Source of the DNA: Bolinopsis microptera | Taxonomy: Eukaryota > Ctenophora > Tentaculata > Lobata > Bolinopsidae | Reading direction: 5' to 3' | DNA: 64,000 nucleotides | NCBI RefSeq assembly: GCF_026151205.1 | Contig: NC_087082.1 | Span: 8,191,908-8,255,907 of the forward strand | Part shown: positions 23,205 to 33,509 of the stretch, piece after piece | Numbering within the stretch: the first letter of the stretch is position 1 | Layout: each line of letters starts with the position of its first letter | Program-made: the position numbers and the translations under genes | Notes under the pieces: generated by a model | Told to the model about the DNA's origin: nothing | The model's input: only the letters and a program-made list of their open reading frames with translations | Database searches by the model: none

Positions 23205-26200
23205 CGTCTGCGTCGTCCAAGCGTGATATCCGCAAGAAATTGTGCAGATGCACACAGCTTTTCAGAATCAGCCTAGTCACCTCCTCATTTGTGGTCAGGT
23301 GACTCAGGATCTTCCATTTCCTTGATAGGTGTCCGAAGACGCACTCTATGACCATCCTGCCTCTGAAACAGTGTACAATTCAATCTACATAAGGTTCTAC
23401 AAAAGTTTTCAGTTTTGCGATGATCACTTTACAGGAAAATACAGGAAAACAGCTCAAAGAGCACAAACGGTAATTCTTGATCAATTCATACAAAAACAAT
23501 CATGACTGTCTAATCTAATTAGATGTAGTTTTCTGAATTGTCGAGGCTACAATTTATTTATTTATTTAATTCGTGACGTTCCAGTACCTGGATAACCTAT
23601 AGTTTGTCATCCGCTGAGATTTTGACACCTTCCCCCTGTACGGCTTCATACAATGAGCATGAAGGGGAAAGGCATCGTCACCGACAATGTAGTAATTGAC
23701 TCTACCAAGTCGCTCCTGAAAAGAAGACGTAAACATTATATTAATTAAGTATCTTACAGCCTAGATAACATATGAGCTCATATTTTTATGTCCTAAAGGA
23801 TGCAGACCAATGGCGCTGTTTTTAGCGCCCAGAACCACTCTCCAATCAAGGCCCCCCATCAAAGTCCGAAAGCGGGGTTAAATTAAATCTTTCTATGAAC
23901 ACACCCTGTTCCATTGTTAAAACGGTAATCATGTTCAAGGGCTGGGATTCCGGGTAAAGTATTTACTGAGTTAATGAAGCCTCGAGCATTTGGTATTCAC
24001 GAGTGTTCGCATATTATCATCAGTTCTTACCTGATCATCATTCGGCAGAATCTCAGCAGCAGGTATAAAACCCCGTTCTAGGAATTCTCCGGAGGCCAGT
24101 CCTCGTCCCAGTCTGTCCTCTGACCAGATTCCTCCGTCTGATCGACCGCCAAAGCTTCCAACGTTAAAATGACGGATTCTGAATAAGTAATTGTAGTAAA
24201 GAAGTTAGAGAATGATGTTAGCATTTAAGTTACATCTCTCATAGATCGCCCGCAATCCTCGCAAGTTTTAACTCCAATCTACCCATTCCTGTTTTTTGCA
24301 GAATGCAGCAATTTTTATTGAAAGCATGCAAAAAACGATATTCATGAGCGGTACATATGATATTGTTTTAAGATTACATATCTCATTTCAATAAGTTAGT
24401 AGGAATCTGGCTACATAATCTTGGTTGAAGAGGAGAAGTGACAATGTTCTTCACTACACTAGCATTTAAGTTGAACCATTTTTTTAAAGATGACATGTGA
24501 AAATAGCACTTACATATAATCAGCGTCACACACTGCGAGGAGAATAACAGACGGCCATCCGTGATAATTAATCGTGTAACTTCCAGTTTTCCCAAATTTT
24601 GTAATGAAGCAATGCTTGCCGTCCACTGCCCCTGAAATGACATGTGTAAATGCCTCTTCTGTCTCAGGACAGACGAGGATAATAAAATTGGTCGGCTCTG
24701 AATGTTTAAATCATACTCCTAAAATTTATGCTACTCAAAAACATCGAAATTTAATTCGTGAATTTTTGAAACTGTGGCGAACCTTAACTAGGCTAAGTTT
24801 CGGATTTCTGTGTGTGAAATGCCACCCTGTGGCGTATAGTTTTTGCCTGCTTTCAGAATGATCCAATAAAAACTGTACGAGGAGAGCATTTGAAGTTTGA
24901 AAAATGGTCGTTTCGGGAAGTCAAGATTAAAAACTTCCCATAGTTACTGTAGAATTGCATAATATGAGCAATGATCTTCAAACTGCAACAAATATCGTTT
25001 GATCTCACTCTATTCCTCTCTTCTTTAAGGAAACGCTATAGCATCAATTTCCATGATTCACCAACTCGAGACCCTCAGCTCCCGGCGTCCAATCAAAGAT
25101 AATTATATATATATATATCAACGTCAATAGATCGCCTCCCCCCTCCCCATCCCAAGATGCCTCCCCACCGTTCAGTCAGACTTTTTCATTACCAATGCAG
25201 TGCGGCAGCTGCCATCTTTCATGGAATCTCTGAGCAATTTTTTTCCAACATTCAGTCGACCGTGGACGAAAATCTGCGTGTTCAGCCAGGCAGACAGAGA
25301 TGGCCGTTGTCACCTGAAATACAATTTTTACTTGATATAATAGACTTCTGTTCCTGAGGTATACCTGGTGATAAGTAAACTCAAAGTGTCAGTGGCTCAA
25401 TGAATCTATAGAATAAGCAACTAAGCGCACCAACCTTCTTTATTATCCTACACACTCTGCACCGGGATAGTACAAACTGGTTCGCCAGATACCCTTGCGC
25501 ACACCCAGACTTCAGGTAGCTGTGGTGTTAACTTCAATTAGTGATGTAAAAAGTGATATTCCACATTTACATTATAACTCTTATATATATATATATATAT
25601 ATAATGTAGTATTGAATGTAGATAAGAAATAATTCGACTTTTCATCTCTCTACAGAAATTTAAAGTTCAAACAACTGAAAAGTTGAGAAATTTCTCATAA
25701 CGATTGACGACAGAGATAATTCCGTCATTTATAAATATTCATCCAAGATTCTACCCTATATTGTCCTGTCCAACCTTAGGGTTAAAATGAGCTGCTCTCT
25801 AGCTGAGATTGACGTACTTTTCCGGTTGAACTTCTTTGGTTCTAGAAGCGGTCGAACTTTCATGAAAAGTGAATGATACTCTGATCTCGTCATACCAAAT
25901 TGACTCCTGCCGGGCATCATCATTAAAATCTATCGATGGATCAAAATCTCTGGCTTATCGATTTAAAAATGGACAAGGAAATTAGCGGATATTACTATTT
26001 AATCAAGTTATGAGATCACTGATCCTTGTATAATATCATTATACTACATTATACATAGTATAAATTTTACTAACTGCATTTAGCTAGTTTATAGTAAATA
26101 CACACGATCGCAGAATAGAGGAGCACAATTGGGCTCTTTGTTCTGCGACCGTGTTTCCTTGGTGGGCCGACAGGTTTTTGTTGTGTAGTAGTGCTGGGGA

Positions 26201-27245
26201 AAAAACACGCTTTAACTATGATCAATGAGAGTAAACATTTTTAATTCTTGACCTTAGTGCCACAGTTTCTGTGGTAAAAACAAATTTATAGTTAAACGTT
26301 ATATATCGTAGAAGGGCATGATTTACTCACATCACTAAGCATCTGGATGGATTATTAGCACACAAGGATAAACATGACCACCAGCTATACCACGTAACCA
26401 TAGCTCCGAAAGAAATAAATTGCTCTACATAGAAACATCTGGTTATTCTAGCCTGATCCTATCACATTGTAGTCCCCAGGGGTTCGGTAACAGGCAACTG
26501 GGACCTGGGTCCTTTTACCAGCCACAATAACATTGGTCATGCCAGTACTGTCATAAACTGTAACCAACTATTAAAAATTAGTTATCTTTAGCTTAATTTT
26601 AAATTTTAAGTCATAGAGCAATCTTCTTAATTTTAAAATTTTTAAGAATAATATTTTACCCTAACTATGACGTGGTGGCACAATCATTATTCCACAATTT
26701 GTATTTCTCTAGATATCTCCAAGAATTATGTAAATATTAAGGCTCGCTAATATCATAGATATATATATAATAAGGCATGTCTTCTCCTTGCCACTAATTT
26801 TCCAAAAACTATGTCCACTAATATTCCAATAGCTCATGGATTCGAAAATGGACAGGACACCCCCAATCATACTAGGTTGAGCGATGAAAACATGATGTGG
26901 CATAAACTCATTTCGACTAGGCATTTCGTATTGTAAGATGGTAAATTAATCCGCAAATACACAACTCATTTCTTAAGCATGAGAGCGTTGCTAATCATGT
27001 AGGTTACCGGTAATGTTGCCTAAATATTGTGTAAGTCTGCTGTGTAAAATTTGACTTAATTTAATTATTTAGTTATTTAAACCCTTTAAACAAAATATTG
27101 AATTAAATTGAATTGAATATAATATATATTGCCAGAATTTACTTACTTGTACATTTCTGTTGTCCCATATTTTAAGAGACGGTTGATCTGAGTATTATAG
27201 GCTCCGAATTCCTTACGTCCTTGGTAGTAGTACTTTACAGGTGCT
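23200..27245 (-). CDS. HARBI1-like DDE transposase, eight or more exons
   Basis: Minus-strand exons 27245-27147, 25906-25775, 25519-25435, 25313-25193, 24631-24514, 24178-24031, 23715-23588 and 23362-23200 join with matching phases at GT...AG borders. They give 330 residues ending DDADE-stop. The N-terminal part (EFGAYNTQINRLL, SQFGMTRSEYHSLF, STSISAREQLILTLS) is the helix-turn-helix region of Harbinger transposases. The catalytic triad is visible: first D in AVDGKHC, second D in LLAVCDADYM, E in RGRMVIECVFGHLSRKWKIL. GDDAFPLHAH and LILKSCVHLHNFLR are further family landmarks. HARBI1-type proteins are about 350 residues, so only a short N-terminus is missing. A candidate first exon at 27384-27490 does not match in phase. 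No stop interrupts the frame, so it could be functional. Confidence 0.87.
25545..25615. repeat. TA microsatellite in a transposase intron
   Basis: A (TA)n run of about 20 bp at 25582-25602, with a similar (AT)n run at 25107-25122 in the neighbouring intron. Confidence 0.7.
26740..26900. repeat. dispersed repeat fragment
   Basis: The segment TCCAATAGCTCATGGATTCG lies on the opposite strand to its relative at about 21995-22060, within the insertion of the left Harbinger end. Both are followed by GGACA-type blocks. It looks like a small non-autonomous element with two copies here. Confidence 0.5.
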
Positions 27246-27690
27246 CTATAATACAATATAGAATGTCAACAGCTTTTTTTTTAAATTGTCACAAGGAAAC
27301 ACGATCAAGCGAACCTTGGCCCTTTAAATTATGGAAAAGTCAGACAATTCAAAATAAAAAGTTTGTAAATCACAATACTCGCCTTTTTGCACAGCGATAA
27401 CTTATTGTACTGTAAACTGCTTTTCTTGATATTAACCGAGCTAGATGAATCAGCTTCCCAAGCAGCAGCCCACATCTCCTTTTCGTCATCACCATCCTAA
27501 CGTCAAAATCTCCTTTTCGTCATTACCATCCTAAAGTCAAAATCTCCTTTTCGTCAAAATTTTCGATGTGAATACATAGAACATGATAATTAGATTAGAT
27601 TATGATGAAAATCTTTTAAACATACTGGCTACAAAAAGCATTTTAGTAGTCCGAAGCTGTTCCAACATAAATTGAAACTGAGGTAAAAAG

Positions 27691-29277
27691 ATGCCTAGCA
27701 TCAAGTTAAATTTTAAAGCAATGTCAATGGCGGGCCAAAAGGGGCACGAGGCCCTGGCCAGTAAGAAGCTCAAGAAGACTCTAAAGCCAAAGAAGAACTC
27801 TGTTATACTTCCTGTATTTGAAGACGGCTCGTGTAAACAGTGTGGGAGTAATGACACTGTGAATGAATCGATTATCTGTAATGTCTGTGATGGGATGTTT
27901 CACTCCGCTTGTCACAGAAAAACCGGTGTTCAATTTCCTGACTCCATTTGTACAAATACCTTCCGTGCTAAGGTGAGACCTATGATTGCAGATCAAGCTC
28001 GTTGGGGTTATTTTCTATTCGTATGTGAAGATTGCATTTCACTGGTAGATGACACCCGTTCTTCCAAAAACGTTTCTCCACCTGGTCCACCTGTACCATC
28101 TGTGGTAGATGCTCCTAAGTCCAACCCTGTGATGAGTCATGATAATGGTGATAATGAAGCTCCTGATATTCTCTCCAAAGTTGAGCATCTGATGAGGGCA
28201 AACAACTCTGCCCTTCTGGAATCATTTCGTGAGGAAATGCATAGCATTATTGTCGACAAGCTTGCTCTATGTGCTCCAGAACATTTGCAGGAAGAGCAAG
28301 TTTCTAATGTTAACAAAGAAAACTTGCAATCCCGGTCTCCAAGTGCACTGTCCTCTTACAGCAATTTTTCTGCAGCTCTTGTAGGTGGTGCTAGTTCTCC
28401 TCAGCCAAGAAAAGTGTCAGCTAACATAAATCAAATTGGCAAGGAAAGTAAAGAGATATTGGTGCTAGATAGTCCCTTTCCTTCTGCTGATATTTCATCT
28501 GCTCCAGATGTTCTATCTGAGTTGCTCTATGACACACGATTGATTGCTATGAAAACTAGCCTACTAGATTCACACAAGAAGATAACGCTAGTTTTTCCAT
28601 CTTCATCTGATAGGCTGAAGGCTAAAAGTCTTATTGAAAACTCTGATGTCATTAAATTACTTGGTTTTCACATCACTCTTTCCCAGAAAGCTCTCCCTAA
28701 AGTCACTGTGTCTAATATTCCCAGTCAGATATTCGAAACCATTGAACGCTCTGGTTTACCCGCTGAAGATTTCCGGTTACAGACTAAAAAAGCTCTTCTA
28801 GATATTATTCCCTTGAAAAATCCTGGACTTAAACACTTGCTAGATAATGAACATTTCTTTGAAATTGTGTACATAAATGTTGGACTAAGGTACACTACTG
28901 CTGGGATCAAGGTCTCTCCTCAGATTAGGAACCTATTGACAGGAGACGGCAAAATCTTCATTCTGAATAGTGCTTGTCCTGTTAAGGATAGATTCATCAT
29001 CAAGCAGTGCTATAATTGTCAGAAGCTCCACCATATTTCCCAAAATTGTCCTGAGAAAGAAACTCTGGTTTGTATGTATTGCAGCGGTAGGCATAGAACA
29101 TCAGACTGTCATTACAAGGAAGACCCTAGCAGACATAGATGTCGCAATTGCAGTCTGTCAAAAGATCCAAGAGTCTCATCTCACTGTAACACTCACCATT
29201 CCAGCTCAGAGCAGTGTCCCATCATGCAACAGGCATTGAATCGGTATAAACAAAACATCCTTACTTCAAAAAACTAG
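27691..29277 (+). CDS. LINE ORF1: PHD-type finger and zinc-knuckle RNA-binding protein
   Basis: 528 residues. Residues about 48-85 (CKQCGSNDT...CNVCDGMFHSACH) form a PHD-like C4HC3 finger. The middle is a serine-rich linker, then a conserved region (about 250-420) of the kind seen in CR1-type ORF1. The C-terminus (about 432-510) carries three cysteine/histidine knuckles: CYNCQKLHHISQNC, CMYCSGRHRTSDC and CRNCSLSK...HC. Such proteins bind the element RNA and chaperone reverse transcription. It overlaps no other gene, and 29 bp separate it from ORF2. An internal ATG at 27721 is a possible alternative start. Confidence 0.88.
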   Translation: MPSIKLNFKAMSMAGQKGHEALASKKLKKTLKPKKNSVILPVFEDGSCKQCGSNDTVNESIICNVCDGMFHSACHRKTGVQFPDSICTNTFRAKVRPMIADQARWGYFLFVCEDCISLVDDTRSSKNVSPPGPPVPSVVDAPKSNPVMSHDNGDNEAPDILSKVEHLMRANNSALLESFREEMHSIIVDKLALCAPEHLQEEQVSNVNKENLQSRSPSALSSYSNFSAALVGGASSPQPRKVSANINQIGKESKEILVLDSPFPSADISSAPDVLSELLYDTRLIAMKTSLLDSHKKITLVFPSSSDRLKAKSLIENSDVIKLLGFHITLSQKALPKVTVSNIPSQIFETIERSGLPAEDFRLQTKKALLDIIPLKNPGLKHLLDNEHFFEIVYINVGLRYTTAGIKVSPQIRNLLTGDGKIFILNSACPVKDRFIIKQCYNCQKLHHISQNCPEKETLVCMYCSGRHRTSDCHYKEDPSRHRCRNCSLSKDPRVSSHCNTHHSSSEQCPIMQQALNRYKQNILTSKN

Positions 29278-29306
29278 CTACAAACTCTAAGTCAGAATGT
29301 CAGAGT

Positions 29307-32204
29307 ATGAACTTTGCCCTGTTCAATTGCAGATCCATATGCAATAAAACTGCTGGAGTCATGCAATTGCTTGAAGACTTTGATACTGATATTTGCTGTG
29401 CTACAGAAACTTGGCTGAGAAAAGATGACAATGCTAAGTTTTCTGAGATGAAAGAACTTGGATATTCCATTCATAGCCAGCCAAGAGCTGGGCGGGGAGG
29501 AGGTGTTGCTGTTCTATATAAGAAAAGTCTTAAAGTGACTCCTCAGAAGTGCAAGCGATTCAAAACGTTTGAGTCTTGTGAATGTACCTTCAAATCATCT
29601 TCTGGAGATATACTACGAATTGTTTCAATTTACCGTTCTGGCACCTCCACATCTCAGAGTGCTAACATCCCCCAATTTCTAACTGACTTTGAGCAACTCT
29701 TGGTTGATTTAGTAGACAAACCTGGAAAGCCCTTGATCATGGGTGATTTTAATATCCACATTGAAGACGAAAATGATTCAGTTGCACAAAGGTTTAATTC
29801 ACTACTTAAGTCTTGTGGGTGGGTGCAACAAATTTCAGCTGCAACACACAGAGATGGGGGCATATTAGATCTTGTAATTACCAGGGATGGTTCTTTTACT
29901 CACGATTGCATTGAAGTTCTAGATCCTGTCATTACTGATTCTGGCACATCGTCTGACCACTACTTTGTTGCTTTTAATTGTAATGTATCTCCAGCACCCA
30001 TAGGCACTCTAGAACCAATTACTTACAGAAACATTGCATGCATAGACCTAGATGCTTTTGTTGAGGACATTCTTAAGTCAAAACTATGTGACACTGATTG
30101 CTTCAATGACCTCGATAGTGCAGTTGATATCTATGAGTCTGAGTTGAGCAGTATTTTGGACAAGCATGCTAAAGAAAAAACTTTCATCCCAAGAAAAGAT
30201 CATAACGCTGAATGGTGGTCTACACACTGTCAACAAGCAAAAGCAATGAGAAGAAAGATTGAGAGACTGTATCAAAAGAATCATGATTGCCCAGATTATA
30301 AACGACTGTACAGGAAAGCATCAGAGAGAGCATCCTCAGTCATTGTATCCACAAGAGATCACTTCTACAAAACAAGGTTACAAGATAGTGCAGGTGATGC
30401 TAAAAAGACTTATTCCATCGTTAATAAGTTGCTCAATAAAGAAAAAGTTAGTACTACTACACCTTCTTGCTCTTCAAATCTTGAGAGTGCTAACAACTTT
30501 GCACAGTTCTTTAAATCAAAGGTCGACAACATATACAACAACATTTATTTAGAACAACAATCCCTTGAAGATTCTCCTAACTCAGATGAATCTGTTCCTC
30601 TTTCTAATAGCCCAAAGATAGTACAATTCCGTCATGTGTCTGATGAGGAACTAGTAAGCATCATAAAGAATATGTCCAACAAATTCTGTGATCTTGACCC
30701 CATACCTACAAAGATTCTCATTAAGTGTCTCCCAGAACTCCTTCCTCTGATCTCATTTATAGTCAATGAATCATTAGTTAAAGGTGAGTTTCCTATAAAA
30801 CTTAAGGAGGCTCTCATTCGTCCAAGTTTGAAGAAACGTGGCCTTGACGGTGAATCTCTATCTAACTATAGGCCTATTAGCAATCTCTCATTCTTGTCAA
30901 AAATCATTGAGAAGTGTGTATCTATACAGCTCACCAGTTATCTTGAGGATAACAACTTGCTTTCTAAAGTTCAGTCCGGCTATAGGAAGTTTCATAGCTG
31001 TGAAACTGCAACAACCAGAATCCATAACGACATCTTGATAACTATTGACAAGAAAACTAAAGTTGTTCTTTTACTTCTAGATTTGAGTGCTGCCTTTGAT
31101 ACTGTCAATCACCCAAGATTAATCAAGAAGCTAAGATCTGCTTATGGCATTACAGGCATTGCTCTTACATGGATCAGGTCCTACTTGGCTAACCGTTCAT
31201 TTTGTGTCAAAGTCCAGGATTCGTCTTCCTCATCAACTGTTCTTGAGATAGGTGTGCCACAAGGTTCAATCCTTGGCCCCCTGCTATTCATATTGTACAC
31301 CAAAGATCTTGAGAACATTGCAAGTATGCATGGGTGCTGTATTCATTTGTATGCTGATGACACCCAGCTGTATTTCACTCTTGATTCCGATGACCCATCA
31401 CAGCTAGAGCACAATATGGAACACTGTATGTCTGATATCAAGAAATGGATGACAAAGAATTTCCTTCAACTGAATTCTTCTAAGACTGAAGTCATCGTTA
31501 TATCCTCTAAATTTGACTCAACAAATATTCCAGCCTCTCTACAGATTGTTAAGGATCAAGAGCCACATGTTGTTAGTGGAACTGTGAAGAGTCTTGGGCT
31601 GTATTTGGACAGTTATCTTTCAATGAGTGATCAGATTACGTCAGTGGTTCAAGCATGTAATATTCAGATCAGAAATTTGTGGTTTATTGCATCAAAACTG
31701 TCTTTTAACCTTAAGATTCAGCTTGTTCATGCTCTAGTACTCTCTAGAATTGATTATTGCAATAGCGTATATTTTGGACTGAGCTCTTATGATTTAAGTC
31801 GTTTACAGAAGGTGCAAAATTCTGCTGTAAGATTTATTTTCGGGAGAGGAAGAAAGGCACACACTACTCCACTACTTAAGAAAGTTCATTTTCTACCAGT
31901 TAGATTTAGAATAGATTTTAAGATTGCCCTACTTGCCTACAAGTGTTTAAATAATATAGCTCCTCCTTACTTAAAAGAGTTGATATCTCCTAGGCAGCAA
32001 AGTTTTAAAAATGTACGTCTTGATAATGATTATTTTTACCTTAGTTTTCCGCCCTCTCCTAACTATGTAAACACAGAGAAAGCTTTTAGTCACTGTGCAG
32101 TTAAAGTATTTAATTCCTTGCCATACGACATAAGATCAGCTGAGTCAGTTACATCTTTCAAGACCAAACTTAAAACATACTTCTTTTCTCTAGCATTTGA
32201 TTGA
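29307..32204 (+). CDS. LINE ORF2: APE endonuclease - reverse transcriptase
   Basis: 965 residues, uninterrupted. The N-terminal endonuclease shows FNCRSICNK, ATETWLR (catalytic E), GGGVAVLYKK, IMGDFNIH and SSDHYFV (SDH). The reverse transcriptase (about 500-760) shows LLLLDLSAAFDTVNHPRL (motif A), IGVPQGSILGPLLFILY (B) and LYADDTQLYF (C, YADD). The C-terminal part (SRLQKVQNSAVRFIFGRG, LPVRFRIDFKIALLAYKCLN) is characteristic of the CR1/L2/Rex1 group. It catalyses target-primed reverse transcription. An intact frame suggests a recent insertion. Confidence 0.93.
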   Translation: MNFALFNCRSICNKTAGVMQLLEDFDTDICCATETWLRKDDNAKFSEMKELGYSIHSQPRAGRGGGVAVLYKKSLKVTPQKCKRFKTFESCECTFKSSSGDILRIVSIYRSGTSTSQSANIPQFLTDFEQLLVDLVDKPGKPLIMGDFNIHIEDENDSVAQRFNSLLKSCGWVQQISAATHRDGGILDLVITRDGSFTHDCIEVLDPVITDSGTSSDHYFVAFNCNVSPAPIGTLEPITYRNIACIDLDAFVEDILKSKLCDTDCFNDLDSAVDIYESELSSILDKHAKEKTFIPRKDHNAEWWSTHCQQAKAMRRKIERLYQKNHDCPDYKRLYRKASERASSVIVSTRDHFYKTRLQDSAGDAKKTYSIVNKLLNKEKVSTTTPSCSSNLESANNFAQFFKSKVDNIYNNIYLEQQSLEDSPNSDESVPLSNSPKIVQFRHVSDEELVSIIKNMSNKFCDLDPIPTKILIKCLPELLPLISFIVNESLVKGEFPIKLKEALIRPSLKKRGLDGESLSNYRPISNLSFLSKIIEKCVSIQLTSYLEDNNLLSKVQSGYRKFHSCETATTRIHNDILITIDKKTKVVLLLLDLSAAFDTVNHPRLIKKLRSAYGITGIALTWIRSYLANRSFCVKVQDSSSSSTVLEIGVPQGSILGPLLFILYTKDLENIASMHGCCIHLYADDTQLYFTLDSDDPSQLEHNMEHCMSDIKKWMTKNFLQLNSSKTEVIVISSKFDSTNIPASLQIVKDQEPHVVSGTVKSLGLYLDSYLSMSDQITSVVQACNIQIRNLWFIASKLSFNLKIQLVHALVLSRIDYCNSVYFGLSSYDLSRLQKVQNSAVRFIFGRGRKAHTTPLLKKVHFLPVRFRIDFKIALLAYKCLNNIAPPYLKELISPRQQSFKNVRLDNDYFYLSFPPSPNYVNTEKAFSHCAVKVFNSLPYDIRSAESVTSFKTKLKTYFFSLAFD

Positions 32205-32514
32205 TTTTGCATTTACATAGGTAAAATGAACTTGTCATGTCTAATTTTCAATTAAACTAAGCTCAGTTAATGTAAGAGCCGCTTTAGAAAGCACTGGAGT
32301 TTATCTCCAGGATTAAATTATATCGAGTTATATGATTTAGCTATAAGGCGGTTTATAAAAGTTGTAATTATTATTAATTATTATGACTGAGTTATGAATA
32401 TCAAAATAAGGTAGGTGGTCGTTTCGAAGTAAGAATCCTGCAGCTGCACTGAATTAACAGCAGTAAGCGTAGTACATTCCATGAAAAGTTAGTTGCTGAG
32501 AACAGGACTTGAAC

Positions 32515-32763
32515 CAGTGGCGTAACGAAGGGCCCTGCTGACCCTGCTGTGCAGGGGGGCGCTGTCTTATGGGGGGGGGGGGGGGGGGCGCCAAATCGTC
32601 ATTTGAATGTGGGACAATTTTGAAAAAATTTTGAATTACCGGCGTATCCTCTTATATTGCCTAATTTGTTCAATTTTAGGGAGGGGCACCAAAAGGAGAG
32701 GGGGCGCCAACAGGGGGGCACCTTTTCGGCAGGGGGGCGCCAACAGGCGACGTTATGCCACTG
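32515..32763. mobile_element. hAT-type MITE, 249 bp
   Basis: The termini are CAGTGGCGTAACG and CGTTATGCCACTG. The flanks carry an 8-bp duplication ACTTGAAC (32507-32514) / ACTTGAAT (32764-32771), one base different. 8-bp target duplications with CAGTGGCGTA-type ends are diagnostic of hAT elements. The interior is rich in GGGGGGCGCC blocks with a G run. No coding capacity. Confidence 0.9.
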
Positions 32764-32884
32764 ACTTGAATCCACAATCTCCCAATGAACGCTTGGATGC
32801 TTTAAGTTATCTCGGCCCCACTCAGTCCCAACAATTCACTTATTTGTACTACTAAATTATTTACAAGGAAATATTCAAAAATAT

Positions 32885-33115
32885 TCATATTTACCCTTCT
32901 GTACTGAAGGGGACCCTTGGCAGGGTCACTCATTTAACCCTCGCATATGGTTTCCAAACATTCGGCTGAGCAGACCGAGAGGCTGCATAGACCCGACAGA
33001 GTCCTTAGCTGAGTGTCACTGTCGCTCACCTCAGGGACTAATCATGCACCAGCGGGGAGTCTAACCACTAATCTTTCGATAGTGAAATCTGAATACCGCC
33101 CCTACACCAAAGGAA
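32885..33115 (-). mobile_element. tRNA-derived SINE, copy 1
   Basis: On the minus strand it starts near GGTGTAGGGGCGGTATTCAG and contains a degraded B box. A conserved body follows (TGATTAGTCCCTGAGGTGAG, GCTAAGGACTCTGTCGGGTC), and it ends TTCAGTACAGAAGGG. Copy 2 at 33288-33505 shares the whole layout and shows the promoter better. Confidence 0.75.
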
Positions 33116-33287
33116 TGTTAATGCATGAAAATGACTGAACCGAATATCCCCAGGCCAATTTTTTAGCCACTGCAGCACCACAACTGATGCAACATGTGTG
33201 TTTTTACCAATGTTTCACCTAAAAACCTGCCCTAAGGGATCGTTCACACATGATGTCAGCAGCCTGGGGGGATACGAAACTACGGAC

Positions 33288-33505
33288 TCCGTCGTATACT
33301 GAAGGGGACCCTTTTACACTCATTTAACCCTCACACATGGTTTCCATTCGGCTGATCAGACCGGGAAGCTGCATAGACCCGATAGAGTCCTTAGCTGAGC
33401 GTCAATGACGCTCACCTCAGGGACTAATGATGCACCAGCGGGGAACCGAACCAATAGCCTTTCGATCGTGAAATCTAACTCCCGCCCCTACACCACCAAA
33501 GACCT
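33288..33505 (-). mobile_element. tRNA-derived SINE, copy 2
   Basis: The minus strand begins GGTGGTGTAGGGGCGGGAG and carries GGTTCGGTTCC, a match to the RNA polymerase III B box (GGTTCGANNCC), about 45 bp in. A body of about 150 bp shared with copy 1 follows (CTGAGGTGAGCGTCATTGAC). This is the layout of a tRNA-derived SINE. Confidence 0.8.
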
Positions 33506-33509
33506 GCAA

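Larger units (their letters stand above)
27500..32395 (+). mobile_element. CR1/L2-group LINE, both ORFs open
   Basis: This is a two-ORF non-LTR retrotransposon: ORF1 27691-29277, ORF2 29307-32204, and a 3' UTR to about 32395. The 3' UTR contains a short hairpin (CTGGAGTTTATCTCCAG) and an (ATT)n-like tail (TAATTATTATTAATTATTA). Upstream, at about 27470-27560, CTCCTTTTCGTCA recurs three times. An APE endonuclease in ORF2 and a PHD/zinc-knuckle ORF1 fit the CR1/L2 group. It lies between the divergent transposase and partner gene of the Harbinger element, so it entered after that element was assembled. The 5' edge is not certain. Confidence 0.85.

Noticed and set aside
27384-27500. First coding exon of the Harbinger transposase (MWAAAWEADSSSS or MVMTKRRCG)
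   Set aside because: Neither reading ends in a phase that fits the next exon, so the N-terminus is left undefined.
33400-33505. A functional tRNA gene
   Set aside because: There is a B box, but no complete cloverleaf can be folded by eye, and the sequence recurs with a non-tRNA body. It is a SINE.
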